In this document: piece by piece, positions 1 through 7,409 of the stretch
Numbering within the stretch: position 1 is the stretch's first letter
Layout: every line of letters starts with the position of its first letter
Origin: Methylomonas sp.
Lineage (GTDB): Bacteria; Pseudomonadota; Gammaproteobacteria; Methylococcales; Methylomonadaceae
Length of the DNA: 7,652 bases
NCBI GenBank assembly: GCA_028688235.1
Contig: JAQTYP010000153.1
Span: 1-7,652, forward strand
Direction: 5' to 3'
The notes under the pieces: model-generated
Seen by the model: the letters and a program-made list of their open reading frames with translations, nothing else
Databases searched by the model: none
Told to the model about the DNA's origin: nothing
Position numbers and translations under genes: made by a program

Positions 1-1014
1 ATCATGCTATTTGTCGCGGATCAGTTTTTTATTTTTGGAGTGCTGATTGCGCTGTGGGGTGCAGTGACTCTGATCGGTCAACCGTTATGGAAGGCCTACC
101 GCCATGTCACGCGCAGCCCAAGCTTACATCGCCAGCGGCAACGAGCCATTCGTATCGCCGGTAGTCTGGCTTTCGCTGCGCTGCTAATCGCCTTTGCCTT
201 GCCAATGCCGCTTTACACGCGAGCCGAAGGTGTCGTCTGGTTGCCCGATCAAGCCTTGTTGCGAGCGGGCGGCAACGGATTTTTCCGGCGCTGGCTGATG
301 TCGCCCGGCACTCGGGTTCGTCCGGGCGATGCCTTGTTTGTGCTGGAAGATGCCGAGCTGGCAACGCAATTGGCGGTAGCCGAAGCCAAAGTCGCCGAAG
401 CCGAGGCCAAGCACCGATCCGAACAATTTGTCGATCAAGCCAAAGCCGCTCTGTCGCACCGTCAATTGCAGCAAGAACAAGCGCTATTAAGCCAGTTGCA
501 ACAGCGTGCCGCCAAGTTGATAACTTATGCGCAAACCGACGGCTATCTGGTCGCCATACAGCCGCAAGATATGCCGGGCCGCTATTTGAAGCAAGGCGAG
601 TTAGCCGGTTATGTATTGGAAAAACACCATCTGATTGCGCGCGTCATCATCGGCCAAGACGACATCGATTTGCTTAGATCCCGTTTACAGGGAGCCGAGC
701 TGCGCTTCGCCGATGAGATAGGCCATAGCCACTTCGTTACCCTCGTGCAACAACCGGCCGGCGGCATCGATCAATTACCTACCCGGGCTCTAGGGCTTAA
801 CGGCGGAGGCAGCATAGCCACCGCCCCAGGCGACCCGGAAGGCCTTAAAACCTTGAACCGCGTGTTTGTTGCCGACCTGAGCCTGCCAGGCGGTAGCCCG
901 CCCACGGCCTTTGGCGAACGGGTCTATGTGCGCTTCGAACACGGCCTGGAACCCGTCGCTTGGCAGGGTTTAAGGCGTTTGCGACAACTTTTTTTGAGCC
1001 GTTTTGGTGTCTGA
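1..1014 (+). CDS. C-terminal part of a membrane-anchored HlyD-like adaptor, probably an M50 peptidase/HlyD fusion (5' end outside window)
   Basis: The frame is already open at base 1, and only three bases precede the first ATG at 4, so the gene most likely begins upstream. Counting from that ATG, 336 residues are visible. Two hydrophobic segments (about 5-28 and 50-70) flank a short basic loop. A lipoyl/HlyD-type half motif follows (about 75-116, with AEGVVWLPDQALLRAG and PGTRVRPGDALFVLED), then an alanine- and glutamine-rich coiled coil (about 117-172). The second lipoyl half (about 177-206, TDGYLV to GELAGYVLE) and a beta-rich C-terminal domain ending in LFLSRFGV complete it. From memory, this layout is the C-terminal half of proteins in which a membrane M50 (site-2 protease-like) peptidase is fused to a periplasmic adaptor. 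The catalytic HExxH region would lie outside the window, so protease identity is inferred. The gene overlaps the next one, a SecA-like ATPase, by a few bases, so the two are probably co-translated. It could also be a plain HlyD-family adaptor. Confidence 0.75.
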   Translation: MMLFVADQFFIFGVLIALWGAVTLIGQPLWKAYRHVTRSPSLHRQRQRAIRIAGSLAFAALLIAFALPMPLYTRAEGVVWLPDQALLRAGGNGFFRRWLMSPGTRVRPGDALFVLEDAELATQLAVAEAKVAEAEAKHRSEQFVDQAKAALSHRQLQQEQALLSQLQQRAAKLITYAQTDGYLVAIQPQDMPGRYLKQGELAGYVLEKHHLIARVIIGQDDIDLLRSRLQGAELRFADEIGHSHFVTLVQQPAGGIDQLPTRALGLNGGGSIATAPGDPEGLKTLNRVFVADLSLPGGSPPTAFGERVYVRFEHGLEPVAWQGLRRLRQLFLSRFGV

Positions 1015-3007
1015 CGTTCGCGCCTTAATAATTGGCCGCGGTATCGAGATTGGCGACGGCATCTACCCGGAGCGCCAGCAACAACCGGTTTCCGCGCTGG
1101 AAGAGTGGCTGCGGGGCTGGCAGGTGCGTATCGTGCCGAATAAGGCCTGTCGCGATAGCCGCTTTGTGCGGCAGGTCAACGCATGGGAAGCGCAAGTAAC
1201 GGCTTTGCCGGACCAGGATTTACGCACCGACATGAAGCAAGTCGCCTTCGCCATGCAAACCGCCGGACTGAGCGAGTCCCTGTTGACGCAGGCGTTTGCG
1301 TTGATCCGGGAAGCATCGCGGCGAACGCTGGGCAAGCGCCACCATGACGTACAAATTTTGACGGGACAGGCCTTACTCAGTGGGAAAATCGCCGAGATGG
1401 CAACCGGCGAAGGCAAGACCCTGTCGGCAACGCTGGGGGCTTGCACCGCTGCTCTGGCCGGTGCCGCCGTGCATGTGGTCACCGTCAACGATTATCTGGC
1501 CGAGCGCGACGCCGAAGAAAACGCGCCTTTATACACATTTTTCGGCCTGACGGTCGGCGTAGTCAAACAGGATATGACTATCGATGACCGACGCAACGAG
1601 TACGCCAAACCTATTGTTTATGTTTCCAACAAAGAACTGACCTTCGACTACCTAAAAGATCGCATTGCGCTGGGCGGCATCCCGTTAGCACAACTAAAAC
1701 TACGTCGCCTGCAGGGCCTAAAAAGCGCGGCGAGTCCCATATTGCGCGGCTTGCAGGTGGCGATCGTCGATGAGGCGGACAGCGTACTGATAGACGAAGC
1801 ACGTATTCCACTGATCATTTCGGAAACCTTGCCCGACGTTTTGCCGGTAGACATTTACCGGCAAGCTATGGCTCTCGCTCAACGACTCGAAGAGGGTACC
1901 CATTTTCTGCGCAATAAAGACAAGGATATCTGGCTGTCGACGGTAGGCGAACAAGCCATCGCTTCGCTCGCTGATGGACTGGGCGGCGTCTGGCAATCTG
2001 CGCTATGGCAAAAAGAGTTGTCGAGCAAGGCGCTTTCGGCGCTGTATGTATTTCAACGCGATTTGCACTACATCGTCGCCGACAACAAAGTCCAAATCGT
2101 CGATGAATTTACCGGCCGGGTGATGCCCGATCGCACCTGGGAACGCGGTCTGCATCAAATGGTAGAAGCCAAGGAAGGTTGTGAAATCACCGGGCAACGC
2201 CGCACGCTTTCGCAAATCACTTACCAACGTTTTTTCGGCCGCTATTTGCTGTTGTGCGGCATGACCGGCACGGCCAGGGAAGTCGCCCCCGAATTAAAGC
2301 GCGTTTACGACCTTTCCGTGGTCCGTATTCCTACCCATAAGAACAACCGCCGAATACGTCTGGCTAATATGGTATTTCAGGACTCGGAGGCGCGCTGGCG
2401 GGCCGTCGCGCAAAGAGCTCGCGCGGTCGCTCAGCAAGGCCGCCCGGTTCTGGTGGGTACCCGTTCGGTCGAAGCTTCCGATCAATTAAGCCGATTGCTC
2501 GGCGAAATACATGTCGAACATACCGTACTCAATGCCCGCAAAGATAAAGCCGAAGCGCAAGCTATTGCTCAGGCAGGTTTGCCCGGACCCATCACGGTCG
2601 CCACCAATATGGCCGGGCGTGGTACGGATATTAAACTGGCGCCGGAGGTTGAACAGCGCGGCGGTCTACATGTGATTTTGACTGAATTCCACGAAAGCGC
2701 GCGGGTCGATAGACAATTGTTCGGCCGCTCGGCGCGCCAAGGCAATCCTGGCAGCGTGGAAGCCATGGTCTGCCTGGAGGATGAATTGTTTCAACGTTAT
2801 GCCCCGACCATCACCCGCTTCGGCCGCCGCCTCTGGCCGGATCACGGGAGAACGGACGCTTTTTGGCGCAGCCTGTTATTCCGTTGCTTAGTCATCTACG
2901 CCCAATCACGCGCGGAAGCGAAAAATCGCCGAGTTCGCTTGAATACCCTGCACCGCGACCGCCGCTGGCTACAAGCACTGGGCTTTGTGGGCATGGAAAA
3001 AAAATGA
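1007..3007 (+). CDS. Short SecA-like preprotein translocase ATPase lacking the C-terminal scaffold and wing domains
   Basis: A SecA-family motor is clear from its motifs (residues counted from GTG at 1007, 666 aa). These are the Q-motif region RHHDVQILTG (about 111-120), Walker A GEGKT (134-138), VNDYLAERD (160-168), DEAD (255-258) followed by IDEAR (262-266), VDEFTGR (365-371), GLHQMVEAKEG (381-391), GMTGTA (418-423), GTRSVE (484-489), MAGRGTDI (535-542) and GRSARQG (573-579). NBD1, a preprotein-binding insertion (about 274-365) and NBD2 are therefore present. Housekeeping SecA is about 850-900 aa. This protein stops soon after LEDELF (590-595), in a basic helix (about 616-650) resembling the start of the helical scaffold. 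The wing domain, C-terminal linker and zinc-binding tail are absent. GTG at 1007 and TTG at 1004 are both possible starts; both overlap the upstream stop and neither has a strong ribosome-binding site. Its role is probably ATP-driven export of a dedicated substrate with the upstream membrane/adaptor protein; the substrate is unknown. Confidence 0.88.
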   Translation: MSDVRALIIGRGIEIGDGIYPERQQQPVSALEEWLRGWQVRIVPNKACRDSRFVRQVNAWEAQVTALPDQDLRTDMKQVAFAMQTAGLSESLLTQAFALIREASRRTLGKRHHDVQILTGQALLSGKIAEMATGEGKTLSATLGACTAALAGAAVHVVTVNDYLAERDAEENAPLYTFFGLTVGVVKQDMTIDDRRNEYAKPIVYVSNKELTFDYLKDRIALGGIPLAQLKLRRLQGLKSAASPILRGLQVAIVDEADSVLIDEARIPLIISETLPDVLPVDIYRQAMALAQRLEEGTHFLRNKDKDIWLSTVGEQAIASLADGLGGVWQSALWQKELSSKALSALYVFQRDLHYIVADNKVQIVDEFTGRVMPDRTWERGLHQMVEAKEGCEITGQRRTLSQITYQRFFGRYLLLCGMTGTAREVAPELKRVYDLSVVRIPTHKNNRRIRLANMVFQDSEARWRAVAQRARAVAQQGRPVLVGTRSVEASDQLSRLLGEIHVEHTVLNARKDKAEAQAIAQAGLPGPITVATNMAGRGTDIKLAPEVEQRGGLHVILTEFHESARVDRQLFGRSARQGNPGSVEAMVCLEDELFQRYAPTITRFGRRLWPDHGRTDAFWRSLLFRCLVIYAQSRAEAKNRRVRLNTLHRDRRWLQALGFVGMEKK

Positions 3008-3031
3008 AATGCGGCATTTCGTCTCGCGCCG

Positions 3032-3056
3032 TCATCGGTGCGATTACTGCCGATGA
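3032..3056 (+). repeat. Inverted repeat after the SecA-like gene
   Basis: TCATCGG (3032-3038) and CCGATGA (3050-3056) can form a 7-bp stem with an 11-base loop, 24 bases after the SecA-like stop codon. No T-run follows, so it may stabilise the 3' end of the transcript rather than act as an intrinsic terminator. Confidence 0.4.
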
Positions 3057-3106
3057 TAGCGTGGGTCAATAAATCAATAAATTAGTGATTGCACGAAAAC
3101 TCATGG

Positions 3107-3127
3107 AAGCCTTGCCAGTCAAGGCTT
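3107..3127. terminator. Candidate shared terminator between convergent genes
   Basis: AAGCCTTG (3107-3114) and CAAGGCTT (3120-3127) form a perfect 8-bp stem with loop CCAGT. On the plus strand the stem ends in TTT and runs into TGATACATATAAT, which is only weakly T-rich. On the minus strand a TTTT occurs a few bases after the stem. Its place between two convergent stop codons favours a bidirectional terminator, but the poor T-tracts leave doubt. Confidence 0.5.
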
Positions 3128-3204
3128 TGATACATATAATCTGCCTGAAGAGCTTGTCACTCGTGGTCTTCGGCGGTTTTCGGGTGTTTCGTGGACGAGA
3201 TGAT

Positions 3205-3909
3205 TCAATCCAAGGGCTGCAGCAAGGCTCTCAGCGACATGATGTCCTTGATCTGGATGAAGCGATTTTGCACCATGATCAAACCGTCGTCCTGAAATTT
3301 TTTCAACAGCCTGCTGACGGTTTCCAAGGCCAATCCCAAATGGTTGCCTATCTCCTGGCGCGTCAACGACAGTTTGAATTCCGACGAGGAAAATCCGCGG
3401 CGTTTCAGGCGTTCCGACAGGCTGATTAAAAAATAGGCCAAGCGTTCTTCGGCCGGACGTTTACTCAGTACTAGCTGGTTTTTATCCTCCAGCATTTTTT
3501 CGCCGGAGTGCCGAAACAGTTCGCGGGTCAGGCTGGGAACATTCTGAAACAGTTGATCCATGCTGTCGGCCGGCAGTATGCAAAACGTCATCGTTTCCAG
3601 GGCTATTGCCGCGCACCCGTGCTTTTCGGTCGATAAACCGTCGAAGCCCAAGAGTTCTCCGGGCAACAAGATATTAAGGATGTGCTCGTTGCCGTGGCTG
3701 TCGTTGGCGATTAGTTTGGCGCTGCCGGATTTGATGGCCAATATGCCTTTGAAATTGTCTCCCTCTCTATAGATGAAATCACCGCGTTGTATGGTTTTTT
3801 TGGCTTTGACGACCTTGCTGATGTTGTCTATCTCTGCCTGGGATAGTCCGCGCGGCAGACAAATGTTGTCCAGTCCGCAATTGCTGCAAATAACTTGGTT
3901 ATGGCTCAC
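3205..3909 (-). CDS. fnr: FNR-type oxygen-sensing transcriptional regulator (Crp/Fnr family)
   Basis: This is a Crp/Fnr-family regulator of 234 aa from GTG at 3909-3907. Near the N-terminus is C-x2-C-x5-C (C8, C11, C17), and a fourth cysteine, C110, lies in TFCILP. These correspond to the four 4Fe-4S ligands of E. coli FNR (C20, C23, C29, C122), so oxygen sensing by cluster loss is well supported. A cyclic-nucleotide-type beta-roll (about 30-115), a dimerisation helix (about 120-150) and a helix-turn-helix (about 182-205) follow. The recognition helix LETVSRLLKKF keeps the E-x2-S-R contacts (E196, S199, R200), predicting a TTGAT-N4-ATCAA type site. The frame stays open to a TTG at 4047 inside fbp, but no family homology precedes the cysteines and no ATG is available, so GTG is preferred. 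It lies 5 bases after the fbp stop without an obvious ribosome-binding site, suggesting translational coupling. An Anr/EtrA-type name would fit equally well. Confidence 0.93.
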   Translation of the reverse strand: MSHNQVICSNCGLDNICLPRGLSQAEIDNISKVVKAKKTIQRGDFIYREGDNFKGILAIKSGSAKLIANDSHGNEHILNILLPGELLGFDGLSTEKHGCAAIALETMTFCILPADSMDQLFQNVPSLTRELFRHSGEKMLEDKNQLVLSKRPAEERLAYFLISLSERLKRRGFSSSEFKLSLTRQEIGNHLGLALETVSRLLKKFQDDGLIMVQNRFIQIKDIMSLRALLQPLD

Positions 3910-3914
3910 GTGGT

Positions 3915-4952
3915 TTAGCCGTTCGATGCTGGTTGATGATAGTCGATAATGCGCTCCACTTCGTTTTTGGAGCCAAAAATCAACGGTACGCGTTGATGGA
4001 TATCGTGCGGCTTGATATCGAGAATACGCTCTTTGCCGGTACTGCAAACACCGCCGGCTTGTTCGATGATGAAGGCCATGGGATTGGCTTCGTACATCAA
4101 TCGCAATTTGCCCGGTCTATCGGGGTCGCGCAGGTCGTAGGGGTAGAGGAACACGCCGCCGCGGTTCAGAATGCGGTAGACATCGGCCACCAGCGATGCG
4201 ACCCAGCGCATGTTGAAGTTTTTGCCGCGGGGTCCTTGTTCGCCGGCCAGGCATTCGTCGATATAGCGTCTGACCGGAGGGTCCCAAAATCGGTGGTTGG
4301 ACATGTTGATTGCAAATTCGTTGCTGTCTTCCGGTATGCGCATGTTGTGATGAGTCAGGATGAATTCGCCTATGTCCTGATCCAGCGTGAAACCGTTGAC
4401 ACCGTTGCCGGTGGTCAGTACCAGCATCGTCGATGGGCCATAGAGCACGAAACCGGCGCAAACCTGTTCGGTGCCGCGGCGCAGGAAGTCTTCGGTTTCG
4501 GGCTCCACGCCTTCGCGGCAGCGCAATACCGAAAAAATGGTGCCTACCGTCAGGTTGATGTCGATATTCGACGAGCCGTCTAGCGGATCGAACAATACCA
4601 AATATTTACCCTTGGGGTATTGCTTGGGAATCTGGATGGGAGTGTCGATTTCCTCGGAAGCCATGCCGCCCAGGTGGCCGCCCCAATCCAGGGCTTTGAC
4701 CATGATGTCGTTGGTGATGATATCCAGCTTTTTTTGTACCTCGCCTTGCACGTTTTCCGAACCGGCACTGCCCAGCACGCCGATTAGTGCGCCGCGGTTG
4801 ACTCTGTGGGAAATTTGTTTGCAGGCGGTGACGATGTTGTTCAGTAATAAGGTAAAGGTGCCGGACGCGTCGGGGAGGCCTCGTTGTTGCTCGATGATGA
4901 ATTGGGTCAGCGTGACTTGGTCGAAGCTGCCGGGTTTTGGGGTCTGATTCAT
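3915..4952 (-). CDS. fbp: Fructose-1,6-bisphosphatase, class I
   Basis: This cytosolic enzyme hydrolyses fructose 1,6-bisphosphate to fructose 6-phosphate and phosphate. It serves gluconeogenesis and, in C1- or CO2-fixing bacteria, regeneration of sugar phosphate acceptors. The 345-aa length is normal for the class. Visible signatures are the metal-site region ASEE (98-101), the hallmark DPLDGSSNID (122-131), the substrate-binding segment KLRLMYEANPMAF (282-294) followed by EQAGG (297-301), and the C-terminal VPLIFGSKNEVERI (322-335). Nothing is truncated. The ATG at 4952 has no clear Shine-Dalgarno sequence. It lies 21 bases after the nitroreductase stop, so translation probably depends on operon context. 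The FNR-type gene follows 5 bases downstream. Confidence 0.97.
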   Translation of the reverse strand: MNQTPKPGSFDQVTLTQFIIEQQRGLPDASGTFTLLLNNIVTACKQISHRVNRGALIGVLGSAGSENVQGEVQKKLDIITNDIMVKALDWGGHLGGMASEEIDTPIQIPKQYPKGKYLVLFDPLDGSSNIDINLTVGTIFSVLRCREGVEPETEDFLRRGTEQVCAGFVLYGPSTMLVLTTGNGVNGFTLDQDIGEFILTHHNMRIPEDSNEFAINMSNHRFWDPPVRRYIDECLAGEQGPRGKNFNMRWVASLVADVYRILNRGGVFLYPYDLRDPDRPGKLRLMYEANPMAFIIEQAGGVCSTGKERILDIKPHDIHQRVPLIFGSKNEVERIIDYHQPASNG

Positions 4953-4973
4953 TGCTTTTGATTGGTTCGTAGT

Positions 4974-5579
4974 TTAGGCGAATCGGTCGGTAACGGCCAC
5001 TTCATCGATGGATAACTGGCCGCCACGGGCTTGTGCGGGCTCCAGGGCTTTGCCTATTGCGACGAACAGGCTGATGACGTGATCGTCGGGTAAGCGGATC
5101 AGTTGGCCGACTTTTTCGTAATCGAAACCGTCCATAGGGCAGGAGTCGTAGCCCATGGCTTTTGCGCTTAACATCAAAGTTTGGGCTGCCATGCCGCAGG
5201 AGCGCATGGCTTCGTCGCGCTGCACTTGGGGTTTGCCGTCGTAGTAGGCATGAATGGCGGGTAGCAGAAATTCTCGGGCGGCTTGCGGGGCATTTTGCCA
5301 ATAGCGTTCGGGTTGTTTCTGCCAGGCATTCAAGTCGGCGCAAAGCACTATCAACAACGAGGCGTCGGTGACTTGAGCTTGGTCCCAGGCGGCCTCACGG
5401 ATTTGTTGGCGCAGCGCCCTGTCTTGAACCAACACGAAGCGCCAGTGCTGAATGTTGAATGCCGTCGGCGACAGCATGGCTAACGATAATAGCGATTCAA
5501 TTTCCTTGTCCGCCAGGCGATAGTCGGGATCGAAGCGTTTAACGGAGCGGCGAGATTCGATGGCGGAGAAAGTATCCAT
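4974..5579 (-). CDS. Nitroreductase-family FMN oxidoreductase
   Basis: A 201-aa protein of the nitroreductase superfamily, small homodimeric flavoproteins that use NAD(P)H to reduce nitroaromatics, quinones or other acceptors. The N-terminal RRSVKRF (10-16) is the phosphate/FMN-binding motif. SPTAFNIQHWRFVLV (37-51) is the conserved active-site and flavin segment, and GYDSCPMDGFD (143-153) with IGKALE (175-180) forms the C-terminal flavin-binding part. The length is typical. ATG at 5579 is supported by AAGGA six bases upstream on the minus strand. It starts 14 bases after the FliK-like stop and ends 21 bases before fbp. The substrate cannot be read from sequence; membership near an FNR-type regulator hints at redox balancing. 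Confidence 0.92.
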   Translation of the reverse strand: MDTFSAIESRRSVKRFDPDYRLADKEIESLLSLAMLSPTAFNIQHWRFVLVQDRALRQQIREAAWDQAQVTDASLLIVLCADLNAWQKQPERYWQNAPQAAREFLLPAIHAYYDGKPQVQRDEAMRSCGMAAQTLMLSAKAMGYDSCPMDGFDYEKVGQLIRLPDDHVISLFVAIGKALEPAQARGGQLSIDEVAVTDRFA

Positions 5580-5593
5580 GCAATGTCCTTAGT

Positions 5594-7264
5594 TTAGGCT
5601 TTTTCGCTGAGCAAACGGGGAATGGCGGCTTTTAGGCTGTCAGATGGTGTGGGTTGACCTTGATGGGCTTCCATAAATCCAGGGCTTAATCCTTTTTTCT
5701 CGAATTGTTGTTTCAGGTAATCGAGGTGTGTATTAATTTTTTTCACGGTATCGGCGGCGTCGCTCCAGAATCGGGTATTGATCGAGCCGTCGTAGCAGGA
5801 AAGTCTGCAATGTATTGTACCAAGTTCGGGCGGGGTAATGGTAATGCTGACGGCCCAGTTTTTTTGCGCCGAGTCATTCGGGGCGGTTTTATCTTGCTCA
5901 ATCGCAATCTTGACGGTATCCGTGCCATTGTCGTTTACAAACGGGAGTTCGACTATCCAGCTCTGTTTGGGCGATTCGTCCTTGGGCAGCGAGTTGAGTT
6001 GGTCCAGTGTCAAGCCGGCCAAGGTGTTTTGGGTTTTTTGCAGACTGGCTTTCAATGTCTCGACCAGGTCTGAGGTTTCGTTATCGGCTTGATTCGTAAC
6101 TTCCTGGCCCAGCAGTTGCACCAGCCTGTTTAATTTGAGTTTGAAGTCGCTATGCAAGGCGATGTCGGTTTTCCCCGATAGCAGCGCGGCCAGCTTGCTC
6201 TCCAAAAACAGGCCGGAATCGGAAAACGCTTTTTTGAGTTGAGGGGCTTCGGCGAGATTGGTCCCAGCCGGCAGGTTGCGTAAAATTTCCTGGGCCAGTT
6301 TCTTCAAGGTTTCGGCGACGCTGGCATCGGCTTGTAATCGGGGCAATAGTTGTTGCAATTGATCGAGTAAGGGCGTACCGGACGCGGCGATCGGCAGCAG
6401 TCGTTTGATGGCATCGATGACTTTTTGTTCTTCGTTATGCCCCAAGGACTCCACCAAGAACACCGGTGTGTTGCCGGTTTTAACGGCTTGCAATTGAATT
6501 TGTGCGCCTTCTTTAAGTGTCGCGACACTAGGGCTGTTGTCATTGACAAGTAATTGGTTGCTATTCAGAGTTAATAAAGCCGGATTCTGCTGCGGCGTTG
6601 CTTGTGGCGTCGGTCCGACCGAAACGGGGAATGCGGTTGGGGTCAACTGCAGCGTAATCTTGTCGCCGACAACGGCGATAATAGTGGCTTGCAAACGCGG
6701 GGTATCGGTTAATGCCGATGGTAAAGCGCTCGATGTGGCCTTGCCGGCATCAGGGGAGGGCGATTGCGTTGTTATGGCCGGATTGAGCAATCGTAGCGTC
6801 GGCATATCCGATAGTTGTTCGGGGGGCATTCCGGTGGGGCGGGCGGTGGAGGGTAATAGGACTTTTAGTTCGGGAGTGGGCAACAGTTTGACGACTTTTA
6901 GTTGTAAGGTCTGGCCGGGCTCGAGCGCTATAGGCGGCTTGGCTTCCGCCGTGACCAATTTGTCGTTGATTTTCAGGGTCAAACTGTTCAACAGGATTCG
7001 AGTCTCTGCTGCCTTGGCTTCGGCCTTGACCATTTTGGCGTCGACCTCCAGAGGCAAACTATTCGACAGGGGGCGATTCGCTATCGTCTTGGCATCCGCC
7101 TGAACCGACTTGTCGTCGATCTTCAGCGGCAGGCTATCCAACAGGATTTGCGTCTCTATCACTTTGGCTTCCACTACCTGATTCAACTTCAGATTCAATC
7201 CCGCATCGACGGCTTTGTCTATGGCCGGTTGCAGACTGATGTTTAAAGGTAGTTTGATGTCCAT
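5594..7264 (-). CDS. FliK-like hook-length-control family protein with N-terminal tandem repeats
   Basis: A 556-aa protein. The C-terminal region (about 435-533) resembles the FliK C-terminal (Flg_hook) domain, with WAVSITITPPELGTIHCRLS followed by a helical segment ending in FEKKGLSPG. FliK measures hook length and switches substrate specificity of the flagellar type III export gate. The rest is low-complexity, rich in Leu, Lys, Pro, Thr and Gln, as in FliK-type ruler regions. Residues 32-106 are three tandem 25-residue repeats. ATG at 7264 is preferred over an in-frame TTG at 7285 because GGAG lies eight bases before it. No signal peptide or membrane segment is seen. No other flagellar gene is in the window, and the downstream genes are metabolic, so the protein may be an orphan FliK paralogue rather than the main hook ruler. 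In some genomes such orphans sit by a small FlhB/YscU-like gene, which is not seen here. Confidence 0.8.
   Translation of the reverse strand: MDIKLPLNISLQPAIDKAVDAGLNLKLNQVVEAKVIETQILLDSLPLKIDDKSVQADAKTIANRPLSNSLPLEVDAKMVKAEAKAAETRILLNSLTLKINDKLVTAEAKPPIALEPGQTLQLKVVKLLPTPELKVLLPSTARPTGMPPEQLSDMPTLRLLNPAITTQSPSPDAGKATSSALPSALTDTPRLQATIIAVVGDKITLQLTPTAFPVSVGPTPQATPQQNPALLTLNSNQLLVNDNSPSVATLKEGAQIQLQAVKTGNTPVFLVESLGHNEEQKVIDAIKRLLPIAASGTPLLDQLQQLLPRLQADASVAETLKKLAQEILRNLPAGTNLAEAPQLKKAFSDSGLFLESKLAALLSGKTDIALHSDFKLKLNRLVQLLGQEVTNQADNETSDLVETLKASLQKTQNTLAGLTLDQLNSLPKDESPKQSWIVELPFVNDNGTDTVKIAIEQDKTAPNDSAQKNWAVSITITPPELGTIHCRLSCYDGSINTRFWSDAADTVKKINTHLDYLKQQFEKKGLSPGFMEAHQGQPTPSDSLKAAIPRLLSEKA
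6947..7171 (-). repeat. Three tandem 75-bp repeats within the FliK-like gene
   Basis: Units at 7171-7097, 7096-7022 and 7021-6947 encode 25-residue repeats with a shared pattern: (E/D)AK, then a variable stretch, SLxL, a K/E with I/V, D or N, xK, V and A. A fourth EAK begins directly after the third unit. Units 1 and 3 are clearly alike at DNA level (roughly three-quarters of bases identical by eye); unit 2 has diverged more. They probably arose by tandem duplication and change the length of the protein's N-terminal region. Confidence 0.85.
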
Positions 7265-7409
7265 CTGATCGGCTCCGGATATCAAGCGATTTTCGGGTGA
7301 ATCGATATTGCGAAACTCATCTTTGCAGGTCTTGTTAAAGAGTGAGCAATGGGATTAGCGCATTCCGGCGATTAGTTTACGGCGATAGCGCAAGGTTTAG
7401 AAACAAAAT

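Larger units (their letters stand above)
3008..3204. other. Convergent intergenic region
   Basis: This lies between the stop of the SecA-like gene and the stop of the FNR-type gene, which face each other. I see no credible coding sequence. It contains two inverted repeats, at 3032-3056 and 3107-3127, and an AT-rich stretch between them (about 3065-3090). Confidence 0.8.

Noticed and set aside
3127..3140. TTGATACATATAAT as an FNR site
   Set aside because: It matches 8 of 10 positions but lies between two convergent genes, not in a promoter, and overlaps the terminator-like stem.
3085..3429. Plus-strand open frame of 114 codons starting in the convergent intergenic region
   Set aside because: Most of it is antisense to the C-terminal part of the FNR-type gene, including its helix-turn-helix.
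3910..4047. N-terminal extension of the FNR-type protein by 46 residues from TTG at 4047
   Set aside because: It is the fbp 3' end read in another frame, with no ATG; the cysteine motif position fits the GTG start at 3909.
3933..4583. Long plus-strand open frame of 216 codons opposite fbp
   Set aside because: It is antisense to a gene with unmistakable FBPase motifs, and its translation shows no recognisable family.
4970..5599. Same decamer TAGTTTAGGC at 4970-4979 and 5590-5599, covering two stop codons of the minus-strand operon
   Set aside because: It is a short match, partly explained by GCC-TAA gene ends; the flanks differ and no other copy was noticed, so chance is likely.
6537..7103. 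Plus-strand open frame of 188 codons opposite the FliK-like gene
   Set aside because: It mirrors the repeat and low-complexity region of the minus-strand gene, which has a good ribosome-binding site and a FliK-type C-terminus.
7368..7400. Sigma-28-like promoter for the FliK-like gene (minus-strand GCCGTAAA with an upstream TAAA)
   Set aside because: The TAAA and GCCG elements are 12 bases apart instead of the usual 15, and the -10-like element is imperfect.
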